DNA of 47,048 nt. Origin: an uncultured Clostridia bacterium. Its GTDB lineage: Bacteria; Bacillota; Clostridia; Christensenellales; UBA1242. The position numbers and the translations under genes were made by a program. Location of the stretch: NCBI GenBank assembly GCA_934793215.1, contig CAKVOP010000006.1, forward strand, positions 1 to 47,048, read 5' to 3'. Shown in pieces: positions 39,711-47,048 of this stretch. The first letter of the stretch is position 1. Each line of letters opens with the position of its first letter. The notes under the pieces were generated by a model. It saw nothing but the letters and a program-made list of their open reading frames with translations, was not told the DNA's origin and did not search any database.

Positions 39711-41708
39711 TTAAATTATTTTAATTTTCCCATTTAAACCATTTGCGTACATTTTTTCAAGCAAATCTTGTTTTTGGTAAAATTTATTCGCATTTATCTT
39801 GAATCTTTCAATCTCTTCATTTGAAACCTCTCCATTTGGCAAATAGATTTCACTTATATTTAAAGAGTAAATATCTTTTGTAAACATTCCATTGAGATTT
39901 GAAGAAAAGAATGAATCTTTAATATTCTCACTGTATATTGAGTACCCTTGAAATTGTGTAGTATTTGTAGGTAATCCAAATAAGTCACAAATTGTAGGTA
40001 ATATATCATAAGTGTTGCAATAGACCTCATTTACTCCACTTCCCTTTTCTCTTGCAAGATGGGGTGAATAGATAAACATTGGAATATTGTTTATATAAGT
40101 GTTTGAGAAGTTGGTTTTTGCAATCCCTTTCATGCGATAGCAAAGATTTGAGTAGTAAGAATTATGGTCAGCAAAGAACAAAATTGTTGTATTATCTTTT
40201 AACCCTCTTGCATCAAGTTCTTGGAGCCACATATTAACTGTCCTATCAAAGTCAATTATGCCAGCCTTATAACGCTTAAACATCAAAAGAGAGTCCTCAT
40301 CGTCTGGAAGCGGAAAGCCACCATCGCCATTCATCCAGTCTGCAAGCGTAGACCAATTATCATCAATCAACTTGTAATATTTTTCAAGATTAGGTTGACT
40401 TTTTGTGTAAGGCCCATGCGTTGAAATAGTCGCATAATATGTTAAAAATCTGTCACAATCCGTTGGAAAAATGTTTTCAATTTGATTATAAGAAAACTCA
40501 TAGTCTTCCACCCAATGTTCCCACGCGAAATCGTAGTCGCCCGTGTAGTCTTCCCAAGAATAAATTTCGTCAAAACCTATTCCGTCTGTGCCATGAGTTA
40601 AATTTCGTTTGTAGAATGACTCATAATTTTCATGCACATATTGAGTCTTGGTTGCCTTATCTTTCGCTGTGCTTTTGAAAAGTTTTGGAAGTGCATAATC
40701 AAATGTATAACCTTTTTCCATTGAGTTATATAAAAGAGTATTTCTTGGCATACTTCCTAGAAGTGTTATGCCTTCACTTATGTTTGTTCTATTTCGCCCA
40801 TAAAAGTTTGAAAAAGCAATGGCATTTTCGTCTTGTGCATAAGCGAGTGAGTAAAGGGTTGGAGTAAGAATTGGGTCAATGGCATACCAATCAAGGCTTT
40901 CACATAGCACAACCATTAAGTTATCTCCATAGAGAGGTGCTGAAACGTTTTGAGGTCTATATCCTTCATCTATTTTTTTAGAAACATCTTCATAACTACT
41001 GTCACTCAATCGATTTTCAACAATATTGACGATTGATTTTGCATAAAATCCAAAATGTCCAAATTTTTTATATGCATCAAGTTTAAACTGAAAGTTCTCC
41101 CATAGATGTACATCACTTTGCTCAATTTCGCGTCCTTCAGCAACCGCTGTTGGTAAGACTGATTGTTGAATCACAAGCATTGATGCACCAAAAGACTGAA
41201 AAAGAATAAAAATAGCAACAATTAATGCCGGCATGGCACTGTACTTTATCGTTATCGTCTTTTTGTTGAATTTTTGAAGAAGAACACCGCTTGTGATAAT
41301 TAAAGTGAGAAAAGATAAGTTTAAAACAAGCCCCCACCAATCAATAAGGTCTGCACTTAATGCGGTTGTCGCCTCTGCACCTAAAGACAAAAGGTCATAA
41401 GATAAAATATCCCCAAAAATGCCGTACATTGTGGTGTTTACTATGTTTAAAATTATATGTATAGAAATAAAAAGGTAAAAAACAATGTTTTGTAATATTT
41501 TGTTTTGACATAAAAAGATTACACCAGCAAGCATTAAAATTATAGCCAAATCAAACATGAAATATGTTGGAAAAATCATGCGCACGCCACTAGAACTTTT
41601 AAAGCCTAGATAAAGATAATTCGCAATTTCCATTAAAATCGAAGAGCCAACAAACAAAAGTGGTAAAAATACCTTGTTTGATGAAACTGTTGTTTCCCTT
41701 TTAGCCAT
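39711..41708 (-). CDS. Lipoteichoic-acid-synthase-type phosphoglycerol transferase
   Basis: These membrane enzymes move glycerol-phosphate from phosphatidylglycerol onto a surface polymer. The 665-residue product has five N-terminal transmembrane helices (residues 1-190), then an extracellular sulfatase-fold domain. Metal ligands are visible in LMVVLCESLDW (Glu, near residue 265), FYGRNRTNISEG (likely the catalytic Thr) and ILFFADHNSYYS (Asp-His, near residue 520). STHGPYTK resembles the family's substrate-site His motif. AGAGG precedes the ATG. The sequence is divergent enough that true LtaS activity, as against a relative with another polymer, is not certain. alr lies directly downstream. 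Confidence 0.88.
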   Translation of the reverse strand: MAKRETTVSSNKVFLPLLFVGSSILMEIANYLYLGFKSSSGVRMIFPTYFMFDLAIILMLAGVIFLCQNKILQNIVFYLFISIHIILNIVNTTMYGIFGDILSYDLLSLGAEATTALSADLIDWWGLVLNLSFLTLIITSGVLLQKFNKKTITIKYSAMPALIVAIFILFQSFGASMLVIQQSVLPTAVAEGREIEQSDVHLWENFQFKLDAYKKFGHFGFYAKSIVNIVENRLSDSSYEDVSKKIDEGYRPQNVSAPLYGDNLMVVLCESLDWYAIDPILTPTLYSLAYAQDENAIAFSNFYGRNRTNISEGITLLGSMPRNTLLYNSMEKGYTFDYALPKLFKSTAKDKATKTQYVHENYESFYKRNLTHGTDGIGFDEIYSWEDYTGDYDFAWEHWVEDYEFSYNQIENIFPTDCDRFLTYYATISTHGPYTKSQPNLEKYYKLIDDNWSTLADWMNGDGGFPLPDDEDSLLMFKRYKAGIIDFDRTVNMWLQELDARGLKDNTTILFFADHNSYYSNLCYRMKGIAKTNFSNTYINNIPMFIYSPHLAREKGSGVNEVYCNTYDILPTICDLFGLPTNTTQFQGYSIYSENIKDSFFSSNLNGMFTKDIYSLNISEIYLPNGEVSNEEIERFKINANKFYQKQDLLEKMYANGLNGKIKII

Positions 41709-41725
41709 AAAAAACCTCTTTTGTA

Positions 41726-41754
41726 AGTTTACTATAAAAGTGGTTGTTTGTCAA
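41726..41754 (-). promoter_or_regulatory. Promoter of the LTA-synthase-like gene
   Basis: TTGACA (41754-41749), a 17-bp spacer and TAAACT (41731-41726), 17 bp before the ATG. Confidence 0.8.
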
Positions 41755-41835
41755 TAAGAGCAATCGATAAAATGGGTTTTTAAACTATACAACAATCTAA
41801 AATGTGTCGACAATCAATAAAATTGTTTATCAAAA

Positions 41836-42027
41836 CTAGTCTAGTTTCTCAATAAGTGGCAAATATTCTTCCCAGCGATAATCTCGTATAGGCATAGGTG
41901 GACTATGTTTAAAGTACAAAACAAGAGCGGGTGAAATACCGTTATAACTATCAACAAACTCATACCCTACAAGATCTCCTTGAAGAATAAGTTTTTTGAC
42001 CTTTGCATGATAATTAAAGTATGTCAC
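41836..42027 (-). CDS. Small protein (63 residues), unknown function
   Basis: It starts at GTG (42025-42027) with GGAGG 8 nt upstream. It begins MTYFNYHAKVKKLILQGDL; a YEFVDSYNGISPALVLYF segment with two probable strands follows, then PPMPIRDYRWEEYLPLIEKL. It has no Cys and no membrane helix. The mixed helix-strand-strand-helix pattern and the good ribosome binding site support a real gene, but I recognise no family. It sits 43 bp downstream of the ZIP transporter gene on the same strand and may be co-transcribed with it. Confidence 0.65.
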   Translation of the reverse strand: MTYFNYHAKVKKLILQGDLVGYEFVDSYNGISPALVLYFKHSPPMPIRDYRWEEYLPLIEKLD

Positions 42028-42070
42028 GCCTTTGTCCTCCTGCCAATTAGTTTTTGCCTCTTACACCTTT

Positions 42071-42850
42071 TTATCCAAAAGCGACATCTAAAATCATCAT
42101 TAGTACAAATCCTGCAATAAATCCCCATGAACCAATCTTACCCTTATCTGCGACTTTTACCTCTGGCAAAAGCTCTTCCACCACCACAAAAAGCATAGCA
42201 CCCGCCGCGAATGAAAGAAGCCAAGGCATAATTGCCGAAATTAATGTTGCAAGAAACACCCCCAAAATTGCCACTATTGGTTCAACAACTCCGCTAAAAA
42301 ACCCATACCAAAACCCTTTTCGTGCACTTCCATCAACTTCTTTGATTGTTAAAGCAATCGCAGAGCCCTCTGGGAAGTTTTGAATACCAATCCCAACCGC
42401 GAGCCACAACGCTGACAAAAACACACTCGTTTCGCCGGCTACAAATGCACCACCAAAAGCAAGCCCAACTGCCAGACCTTCTGGAATATTATGTAGCGTT
42501 ACTGCAAGAAAAAGTTTTTTACTTTTATCAAAATTGCTCGCATTGTCTTTTTTGCGTGACAAAAACCAAGGCACAAAGATGTCCAAAAATGCAAGAAAAA
42601 GCCCGCCTAAAATCACTCCCAAAGTCGCAGGCAAGAAACTGAATGCACCATAACTTTGTGACTGTGAAATTGAAGGCAAAAGAAGTGACCACACAGAAGT
42701 GGCAATCATAAGCCCAGATGCAAAGCCCAGCATTAATGACTTCGTTTTATCTTTAATTGGGCGTTTAAAAACAAAAACCACCATGCTCCCCAATGTTGTC
42801 ATGAGGAAAATAAAGGCAATTCCTATTACTGTTATTGCTATGTTTGACAT
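42071..42850 (-). CDS. ZIP-family metal transporter (GufA type)
   Basis: ZIP proteins carry zinc or other divalent metals into the cytoplasm. The 259-residue product has about eight transmembrane helices. The metal-site motifs are LHNIPEGLAVGLAFGGAF in helix 4 (near residue 115) and IQNFPEGSAIAL in helix 5 (near residue 150), with Asn where many ZIPs have His, as in the GufA branch. The loop after helix 3 is short and basic (SRKKDN), without the His-rich stretch of some members. The ribosome binding site is weak (AGAGAGAA). No Zur-type regulator is in the window. Confidence 0.92.
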   Translation of the reverse strand: MSNIAITVIGIAFIFLMTTLGSMVVFVFKRPIKDKTKSLMLGFASGLMIATSVWSLLLPSISQSQSYGAFSFLPATLGVILGGLFLAFLDIFVPWFLSRKKDNASNFDKSKKLFLAVTLHNIPEGLAVGLAFGGAFVAGETSVFLSALWLAVGIGIQNFPEGSAIALTIKEVDGSARKGFWYGFFSGVVEPIVAILGVFLATLISAIMPWLLSFAAGAMLFVVVEELLPEVKVADKGKIGSWGFIAGFVLMMILDVAFG

Positions 42851-42907
42851 TTGTTCTCTCTTAAAACAGCCCTATTATCAATATAAACTTTTAAACAGGT
42901 TTTTGTT

Positions 42908-42941
42908 ACAAAAAAAGCCACTTGCCATGGCCTTTCTTTTT
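42908..42941 (-). terminator. Terminator of rnhB
   Basis: On the minus strand AAAG-GCCA, loop TGGCAAG, TGGC, then seven T, about 20 bp after the rnhB stop. The stem is short. Confidence 0.6.
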
Positions 42942-42955
42942 TAAAATATTTTTTG

Positions 42956-43540
42956 CTATTTAAAATGTTTCATGAACGTTTGCCTATGAATAGGACATTC
43001 TCCAAAAGTTTTAAGGGCTTCAATATGAGCTTTTGTCCCATACCCCTTATGCTTTTTGAAGCCATATTCAGGATAAAGTTTGTCCATTTTATTCATCAGT
43101 CTATCACGATAAACTTTGGCAAGAATTGACGCCGAAGCGATGTTATAAGATAACGCGTCCCCCTTAATTATGTTTTCTTGCTTTATATCACAATCAATTT
43201 TGACCGCATCAATTAGAACTCTGTCGGGCTTAATGCTCAGGCCATTTAAAGCCATAGCCATTCCAAGTTTTGTTGCATTTAAAATATTGACTTCATCTAT
43301 CACTTTTTCATCGATTTCAACAATTTTATAACTGATTGCTTTTTCTATTATTTTTTCATACAGCATTTCTCTTTTTTGGGGGGACAATTTCTTGCTATCA
43401 TTAATGCCGTCAATAATTTTATCCTCTTCAAGTGGCATTATCACACAAGCACAAACGACAGGGCCGGCCAGCGGACCTCTACCCGCCTCATCAATTCCCG
43501 CCAAAATTTCTCCCTCAAATCTCTTTTCGTAATCTAACAT
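42956..43540 (-). CDS. rnhB: Ribonuclease HII
   Basis: RNase HII removes ribonucleotides embedded in DNA and RNA of RNA-DNA hybrids. The 194-residue product has the catalytic motif AGIDEAGRGPLAGPV (Asp-Glu, near residue 15), the third acid in RVLIDAVKID near residue 105, and YNIASASILAKVYRDRLM with the fourth acid. It ends KAFGECPIHRQTF-like (here KTFGECPIHRQTFMKHFK). ATG at 43540 has GAGGAA upstream; the open frame extends nine codons further without support. It is a single gene. Confidence 0.95.
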   Translation of the reverse strand: MLDYEKRFEGEILAGIDEAGRGPLAGPVVCACVIMPLEEDKIIDGINDSKKLSPQKREMLYEKIIEKAISYKIVEIDEKVIDEVNILNATKLGMAMALNGLSIKPDRVLIDAVKIDCDIKQENIIKGDALSYNIASASILAKVYRDRLMNKMDKLYPEYGFKKHKGYGTKAHIEALKTFGECPIHRQTFMKHFK

Positions 43541-43627
43541 GTATTCCTCAATGACATTGTAACACACATTTAAATTGAATCAAAGCGAATAAAATCAAAA
43601 TAAATTTTAAAAGCAAATGATTTTCTC

Positions 43628-43656
43628 TTGATTTTTCATAATATTTGTGATATCAT
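43628..43656 (+). promoter_or_regulatory. Probable promoter of tRNA-Arg
   Basis: TTGATT, a 17-bp spacer and TATCAT. The predicted start is about 80 nt before the tRNA; a GTGTTA/TAACAC hairpin lies in between. No closer promoter is evident. Confidence 0.55.
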
Positions 43657-43742
43657 GATAAGGCATTGAAAGTAGGTGTTATTCTTGTAACACACAACAC
43701 AATATTCCTTTTGTTTAACACGAAAGATAAACAATTCAATAT

Positions 43743-43819
43743 GCGTCGCTAGCTCAGCTGGATAGAGCGTTCGTCTACGGAACGAAAGGTCAGGGGTTCG
43801 AATCCCTTGCGACGCACCA
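43743..43819 (+). tRNA. tRNA-Arg (ACG)
   Basis: A 77-nt cloverleaf with encoded CCA: acceptor GCGTCGC/GCGACGC, D arm GCTC-AGCTGGATA-GAGC, anticodon arm TTCGT-CTACGGA-ACGAA with anticodon ACG (read as ICG, arginine), T arm AGGGG-TTCGAAT-CCCTT. All stems pair. A terminator follows. From 43765 onward its sequence is exactly duplicated 193 bp downstream. Confidence 0.97.
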
Positions 43820-43860
43820 CCAAACTCAGTTATTTTCTTTAGATAACTGAGTTTTTTATT
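43765..43860 (+). repeat. 96-bp direct repeat, copy 1
   Basis: It runs from the D-stem GAGCG of tRNA-Arg through the CCA and terminator to GTTTTTTATT. It is identical to 43958-44053. Confidence 0.95.
43822..43857 (+). terminator. Terminator of tRNA-Arg
   Basis: AAACTCAGTTAT pairs with ATAACTGAGTTT around a 9-nt loop and a T-run follows, starting 2 nt after CCA. An identical copy lies at 44015-44050. Confidence 0.92.
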
Positions 43861-43957
43861 TATCTTATCCAGCTTCGCTTCAGCTGGATATCGCCCTAGG
43901 GCGATGCGACTTCGTCGAATCCTTGTTCGCAAGCGACAATCCTTCTCCTCGTCTAAT
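43861..43957. other. Palindrome-dense 97-bp spacer between tRNA-Arg copies
   Basis: Four successive inverted repeats: TATCCAGCT/AGCTGGATA (43866-43890, 7-nt loop); the perfect 16-bp palindrome ATCGCCCTAGGGCGAT (43890-43905); CGAC-TTC-GTCG (43907-43917); and TTGT-CGC/GCG-ACAA with one bulged T (43923-43939). Short stretches echo the tRNA itself (CAGCTGGATA, TCGAATCCTTG), so it may contain remains of another tRNA copy. No ORF or promoter is seen. Confidence 0.8.
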
Positions 43958-44012
43958 GAGCGTTCGTCTACGGAACGAAAGGTCAGGGGTTCGAATCCCT
44001 TGCGACGCACCA
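43958..44012 (+). pseudogene. Truncated tRNA-Arg (3' part only)
   Basis: It matches tRNA-Arg from the second half of the D stem to CCA without a change, but lacks the 5' acceptor strand and most of the D arm (the first 22 nt). It cannot form a tRNA by itself. The adjoining terminator is also copied. Confidence 0.9.
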
Positions 44013-44014
44013 CC

Positions 44015-44050
44015 AAACTCAGTTATTTTCTTTAGATAACTGAGTTTTTT
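44015..44050 (+). terminator. Second copy of the tRNA-Arg terminator
   Basis: Identical to 43822-43857; part of the duplicated 96-bp segment. Confidence 0.9.
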
Positions 44051-44057
44051 ATTGTTT

Positions 44058-44086
44058 AAAAAAAGGAGAACTTATCTCCTTTTTTT
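44058..44086. terminator. Bidirectional terminator before the lipoprotein gene
   Basis: AAAAAAAGGAGA, a 5-nt loop, TCTCCTTTTTTT. It lies 79 bp beyond the stop of the minus-strand lipoprotein gene and right after the tRNA-Arg repeat, and could serve both directions. Confidence 0.85.
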
Positions 44087-44164
44087 GTTTTGATTTTTAG
44101 GTTTAATGTGTAAAAATTGTTTTAAAATCTTTTAATTTTAGCAATTTCGTCTTTGTGTTTAAGT

Positions 44165-46216
44165 TTACAAGTCCATAAATGCAGTGATTCCTGTATAAAA
44201 CTTGTAGTTTTTGTTTGAGCCAAGGGTTTCATCTTTGTATACTTTGTAGCATATTTCAAGATAGTCACACCCATCTGCACCATTAAACATGTTTGAATTT
44301 AGTCTCCCCGTATAAAAAGCGTTTTCGTTTTCTTCTGGATAGACTATTTCAAACCAGTTTTTCGCCCTACTATGTCCTGATATGAGCAATGGATATTTAG
44401 ATTTTAATGGCCTTGACTTGTAGTTTCCAAACCCAACGTCTGTTTTAAGCACATTGTTCCCTATGTCTGGATTAAATGCGTCTACTTCTAGTTCGAGTCC
44501 GTCAAACACATACCCACTTGAATGATCATCTGGGCATTGTGCCGTACCACCAGAAAAGTTCTCTTCGCCCGAAAATGTGATAAAGTCTAGATCATAACTT
44601 CCATGATATACTTTGAGTTTTGGTGAATTTATGGTTGTCATAGTTCGTGTTTTGTGATTGTAATAATTTAAAGACAACGACAATTCAAGATATCTGGTCT
44701 CATTTGGGTCTACTTCATCTGTTTCACCTGTTCCGTCACTATCCACGTCATATTTAAGTGCTACCCACAATGAGTCGACCCTTGTCTTTTCTTTAAACAT
44801 AAACGAAACTGATTGATACTCTTGTGCTGGAATAGCTGTCACTTTGTTAGCGTCTTTACTCCCCGCTCTTGGAAAGTTTTTATCTCCGCTTACCATAAAC
44901 ATTCCGCCAAGGTATTCAGTCATTTGGCTTGCTAGGTATGGTTTGGTTACTCCTACATTTCCCTCACTGTCTTCTCCGTCATCATACCCACCGATTGATA
45001 CGAGGCTATTCACCTTGTCAAGAATCATCTCCAATGTCTGTTCATAATTACGTTCGATGGTTATTTGAGAAGTCGTTGGGGCGTTCCAAACTGGTTCTTC
45101 TGTTTCGGTATCCCCTTCCGTTCCGTCCGCTTGGATATATTGAGGTACTTTTTGAGTCTCTCCATCAACCTCTTTTTCTATTGCCTTTTGAGTATACACA
45201 TATTCGGTTATTGTTTTTGGAGCATTTAAAGCAGAGTCTCCAATCACATTTTTCAAAACCCAATGACGAATTTTTGTAACAAGTGTATCGTTTACACCAA
45301 CATATCTAGCATATTTTGCATGAAGTTCTTTGACTTCTTCAAGGGCAGTATCAACATTTTTGCCACCTATGGTTAAGTTTACAAGTCCGTTATCAGTTTG
45401 TGCAACTCTAACCTCTTCCGGCTCTAAATCTAGTGAAGATCGATATATGGCATAGGTTAACGCTTGGGCAAAAGAAGAGTAGGTCTCATAGTTTGCCTTA
45501 TTTGTATCCCCAAGATAAGCAGTTTCGTAGTTTTTGACAAATGTTGGTTTGGTATAATATGTTTTAATTAAATTTGAAAAAATACTTTTGGTATTCGTCG
45601 TTTTTGAAATCAAATTGTTATTTTCAACATCTATATACGCATTGAAACTAGGGTCCTCTTCCCCATTATTAAGTGATGCGGTAACGCCAAAACTCCAATT
45701 CCATTTGTATGTTGTATTGGCTGTAACACTAAACGAATATTCGTCATTATCAGCAGTGAAATATTGATTTGTTTCGGTTATTGTATATCTTGCCCCGTCA
45801 TAAAGATATGGGAGTAAATCATCACTTGGAAGCGTTAATTCATTATTAACAGCGTCATCCCCGCCAGCATAATATGCGTTGTTATACACGCTATATATGT
45901 TATGTAGACATCTAATTGTCTGCCATGCGTATTGTGCGTAATAGTCATTGACTTTGTCTACATTTTCAGGCGGCCTTGAATTTTTATCAAAATCATAGTT
46001 TTGAGGACGGTATAGAACTTTTGTCCCATACATACTTACCGGCATAGAGTCATTCAGCCACTTCTCAAACTCCTCATCGGTCATATTCTCAATTTTTTCT
46101 TCGTCTATATCGTCTAGGCCAAACCCCATACACCCAACAAAGCAAAAACCCATGCAAAAAGTAAGCAAACATGCAAATATTCTTACAAATATATTTTTCT
46201 TTTCTATTTTCTTCAT
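44165..46216 (-). CDS. Large lipoprotein, unknown function
   Basis: The 683-residue product has a lipoprotein signal peptide: MKKIEKKNIFVRIFACLLTF, then the lipobox FVGC with Cys near residue 29. It would be lipid-anchored on the outer face of the membrane. An acidic segment (DDIDEEKIENMTDEEFEKW) follows directly. The mature part is rich in Asn, Tyr, Thr and Asp, with aromatic-rich predicted beta structure and a Glu/Thr-rich stretch near residues 350-375. No catalytic motif or carbohydrate-binding signature is recognised. AAAGGA precedes the ATG. The upstream partial gene on the same strand ends 106 bp away at its own terminator, so this gene has its own promoter. Confidence 0.85.
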   Translation of the reverse strand: MKKIEKKNIFVRIFACLLTFCMGFCFVGCMGFGLDDIDEEKIENMTDEEFEKWLNDSMPVSMYGTKVLYRPQNYDFDKNSRPPENVDKVNDYYAQYAWQTIRCLHNIYSVYNNAYYAGGDDAVNNELTLPSDDLLPYLYDGARYTITETNQYFTADNDEYSFSVTANTTYKWNWSFGVTASLNNGEEDPSFNAYIDVENNNLISKTTNTKSIFSNLIKTYYTKPTFVKNYETAYLGDTNKANYETYSSFAQALTYAIYRSSLDLEPEEVRVAQTDNGLVNLTIGGKNVDTALEEVKELHAKYARYVGVNDTLVTKIRHWVLKNVIGDSALNAPKTITEYVYTQKAIEKEVDGETQKVPQYIQADGTEGDTETEEPVWNAPTTSQITIERNYEQTLEMILDKVNSLVSIGGYDDGEDSEGNVGVTKPYLASQMTEYLGGMFMVSGDKNFPRAGSKDANKVTAIPAQEYQSVSFMFKEKTRVDSLWVALKYDVDSDGTGETDEVDPNETRYLELSLSLNYYNHKTRTMTTINSPKLKVYHGSYDLDFITFSGEENFSGGTAQCPDDHSSGYVFDGLELEVDAFNPDIGNNVLKTDVGFGNYKSRPLKSKYPLLISGHSRAKNWFEIVYPEENENAFYTGRLNSNMFNGADGCDYLEICYKVYKDETLGSNKNYKFYTGITAFMDL

Positions 46217-46243
46217 ATATCCTTTGCTTACTCCTTTAAATAT

Positions 46244-46272
46244 ATTTTAAGTATTTTTGCTCAATAAATCAA
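46244..46272 (-). promoter_or_regulatory. Promoter of the lipoprotein gene
   Basis: TTGATT (46272-46267), a 17-bp spacer and TAAAAT (46249-46244), 27 bp before the ATG. Confidence 0.7.
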
Positions 46273-46291
46273 TTTTTTTGACATATTTCAC

Positions 46292-46320
46292 AAAAAAATG
46301 CAGAATTTTCTGCATTTTTT
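46292..46320 (-). terminator. Terminator of the gene at the right edge
   Basis: ATGCAGAA/TTCTGCAT stem with A and T runs on both sides, 3 bp after the stop codon at 46323. Confidence 0.88.
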
Positions 46321-46322
46321 CT

Positions 46323-47048
46323 TTAATTTGAATTTTCATTCTCAATTTGTGGGGTTGCCCACTCTAAAGCGTTACCCTCTAAAACAAAACTTCTGTTTTC
46401 TACTTTTTTATAAGTAAAATTTCCGCTCTCTAAGTTTTGCAAAATCGTTTTAATAAGGTGGTCTCCCGTTGATGTATCATCACCTTGAACTCTAACACTC
46501 ATAACGCGTATCTCACTGTCATTTTGATACACAACATCAATAGATGAATATCTAGCGAAAGTAGAAGTTTGTATCTTTGAATCTGCATTTAAATAGTCAA
46601 ATGTTGGGTCTTTTTGAGCAAGTTGTTTATTTATTGCTTCTTTAAAATCAGCATATTGAGTTTGATCTTTCTCAACATAGCCACTAACATAAACATTGTT
46701 GTCAAATGTTATTTTTTTGAATTCCACTGCATTATTTTCTTTTGCAAGGTCAGAAAGTGCGATTGGCGATTTAAGTGAAACATTGTAAACAAAAATATTT
46801 ACACCATATTTAACATATAGTTGCAAATTTTGAATCGTACTGTTTTCTATATTGCCGAAACGCCATTGATATGTAATTTTACTTTCGTCGTATTTTTCGT
46901 GCAACCCCTCGCAATAATCTTTAACGCAAGCTTGAACTCCGCTATACAAGTTTGCATTGATTTGTGATTGAAAGTTTGCAAGAATATATTCGTCGGTGTA
47001 TGTTGGCGTCGCAATTTCATGTTCGGTTTTTGCGGTTATGATTGCATT
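46323..47048 (-). CDS. Partial protein cut by the window edge, unknown function
   Basis: The frame stays open to the right edge of the window (codons from AAT GCA ATC onward), so the N terminus is missing; the TTG at 46949 that could be read as a start is internal. 241 residues are visible. They are soluble, rich in Asn, Lys, Gln and Ser, and contain YTDEYILANFQSQINANLY, YGVNIFVYNVSL and SIDVVYQNDSEIRVMSV. The latter is reminiscent of small extracytoplasmic alpha/beta domains, but no family is recognised. The neighbouring lipoprotein suggests a cell-envelope role for the pair; this is inference. Confidence 0.75.
   Translation of the reverse strand, partial: NAIITAKTEHEIATPTYTDEYILANFQSQINANLYSGVQACVKDYCEGLHEKYDESKITYQWRFGNIENSTIQNLQLYVKYGVNIFVYNVSLKSPIALSDLAKENNAVEFKKITFDNNVYVSGYVEKDQTQYADFKEAINKQLAQKDPTFDYLNADSKIQTSTFARYSSIDVVYQNDSEIRVMSVRVQGDDTSTGDHLIKTILQNLESGNFTYKKVENRSFVLEGNALEWATPQIENENSN

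Larger units (their letters stand above)
43958..44053 (+). repeat. 96-bp direct repeat, copy 2
   Basis: An exact copy of 43765-43860, offset by 193 bp. The sequence diverges at both ends (TAATGAGCG against GATAGAGCG on the left; ATTGTTT against ATTTATC on the right). Confidence 0.95.

Noticed and set aside
43636..44016. A 126-codon minus-strand frame across the tRNA-Arg region
   Set aside because: It runs through tRNA-Arg, its terminator and the truncated copy; the protein is a translation of tRNA sequence and palindromes.
43743..44053. An integrated mobile element with attL/attR at tRNA-Arg
   Set aside because: Only 97 bp separate the repeats and there is no integrase or cargo. At most it is the scar of a lost element.

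Overview
The window reads as a chromosome segment of a low-GC, Gram-positive-type bacterium, most likely an uncultured member of the Clostridia/Bacillota. The evidence is strong purine-rich Shine-Dalgarno sites, near-consensus sigma-A promoters (TTGACA-17-TATAAT type), many intrinsic terminators, a lipoteichoic-acid-synthase-type enzyme, a sigma-H-like factor and tRNA genes with encoded CCA. No phage, transposase or CRISPR array is visible.

Layout. (1) 1-5952, minus strand: information-processing genes, namely rpmG-secE-nusG, rplK-rplA with a probable L1-type mRNA leader, an orphan HicB-like gene and secA. An array of seven 11-bp repeats sits at the left edge. (2) 6253-15770, plus strand: a 2154-residue protein of unknown function with a central membrane hairpin, then ychF, mrnC, rlmB and a sigH-like gene. 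mrnC-rlmB-sigH and rpmG-secE-nusG-rplK-rplA are the two halves of a block that is continuous in Bacillus; here they lie on opposite strands with secA and the giant gene between them. (3) 15771-17983: an ABC exporter behind a 23-codon leader ORF, with competing RNA hairpins around the exporter's ribosome binding site. (4) 18036-23777: an accessory stretch with a methyltransferase, initiator tRNA-Met, small membrane proteins, an XRE regulator with a membrane domain, an ankyrin-type protein and a GtrA-like protein. (5) 23909-32613: gyrB-gyrA, a 111-nt four-way-junction palindrome, a HelD-like helicase, a 611-bp AT-rich gap with two perfect DnaA boxes in 19-bp direct repeats, and a HisRS of the archaeal/eukaryotic sequence type. 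(6) 32841-43540: a Gly/His-rich zinc-ribbon membrane protein, uvrC, a diaminopentanoate-dehydrogenase-like enzyme with a Cys/His tail, tmk, a Lys/Glu-rich protein, alr, an LTA-synthase-like protein, a ZIP metal transporter and rnhB. (7) 43541-47048: tRNA-Arg(ACG), a truncated second copy of it across a palindrome-dense 97-bp spacer, a large lipoprotein, and a gene cut by the right edge.

Most genes are ordinary core functions. The items most worth following up are the leader-peptide/RNA switch before the ABC exporter (15867-16091), the four-way junction (28522-28632), the partial tRNA-Arg duplication (43743-44053), the giant membrane-anchored protein, the DnaA-box region, and several genes whose promoters lie 6-7 nt from the start codon with no Shine-Dalgarno, which suggests leaderless mRNAs. 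All functional calls come from reading the sequence; no database search was run.
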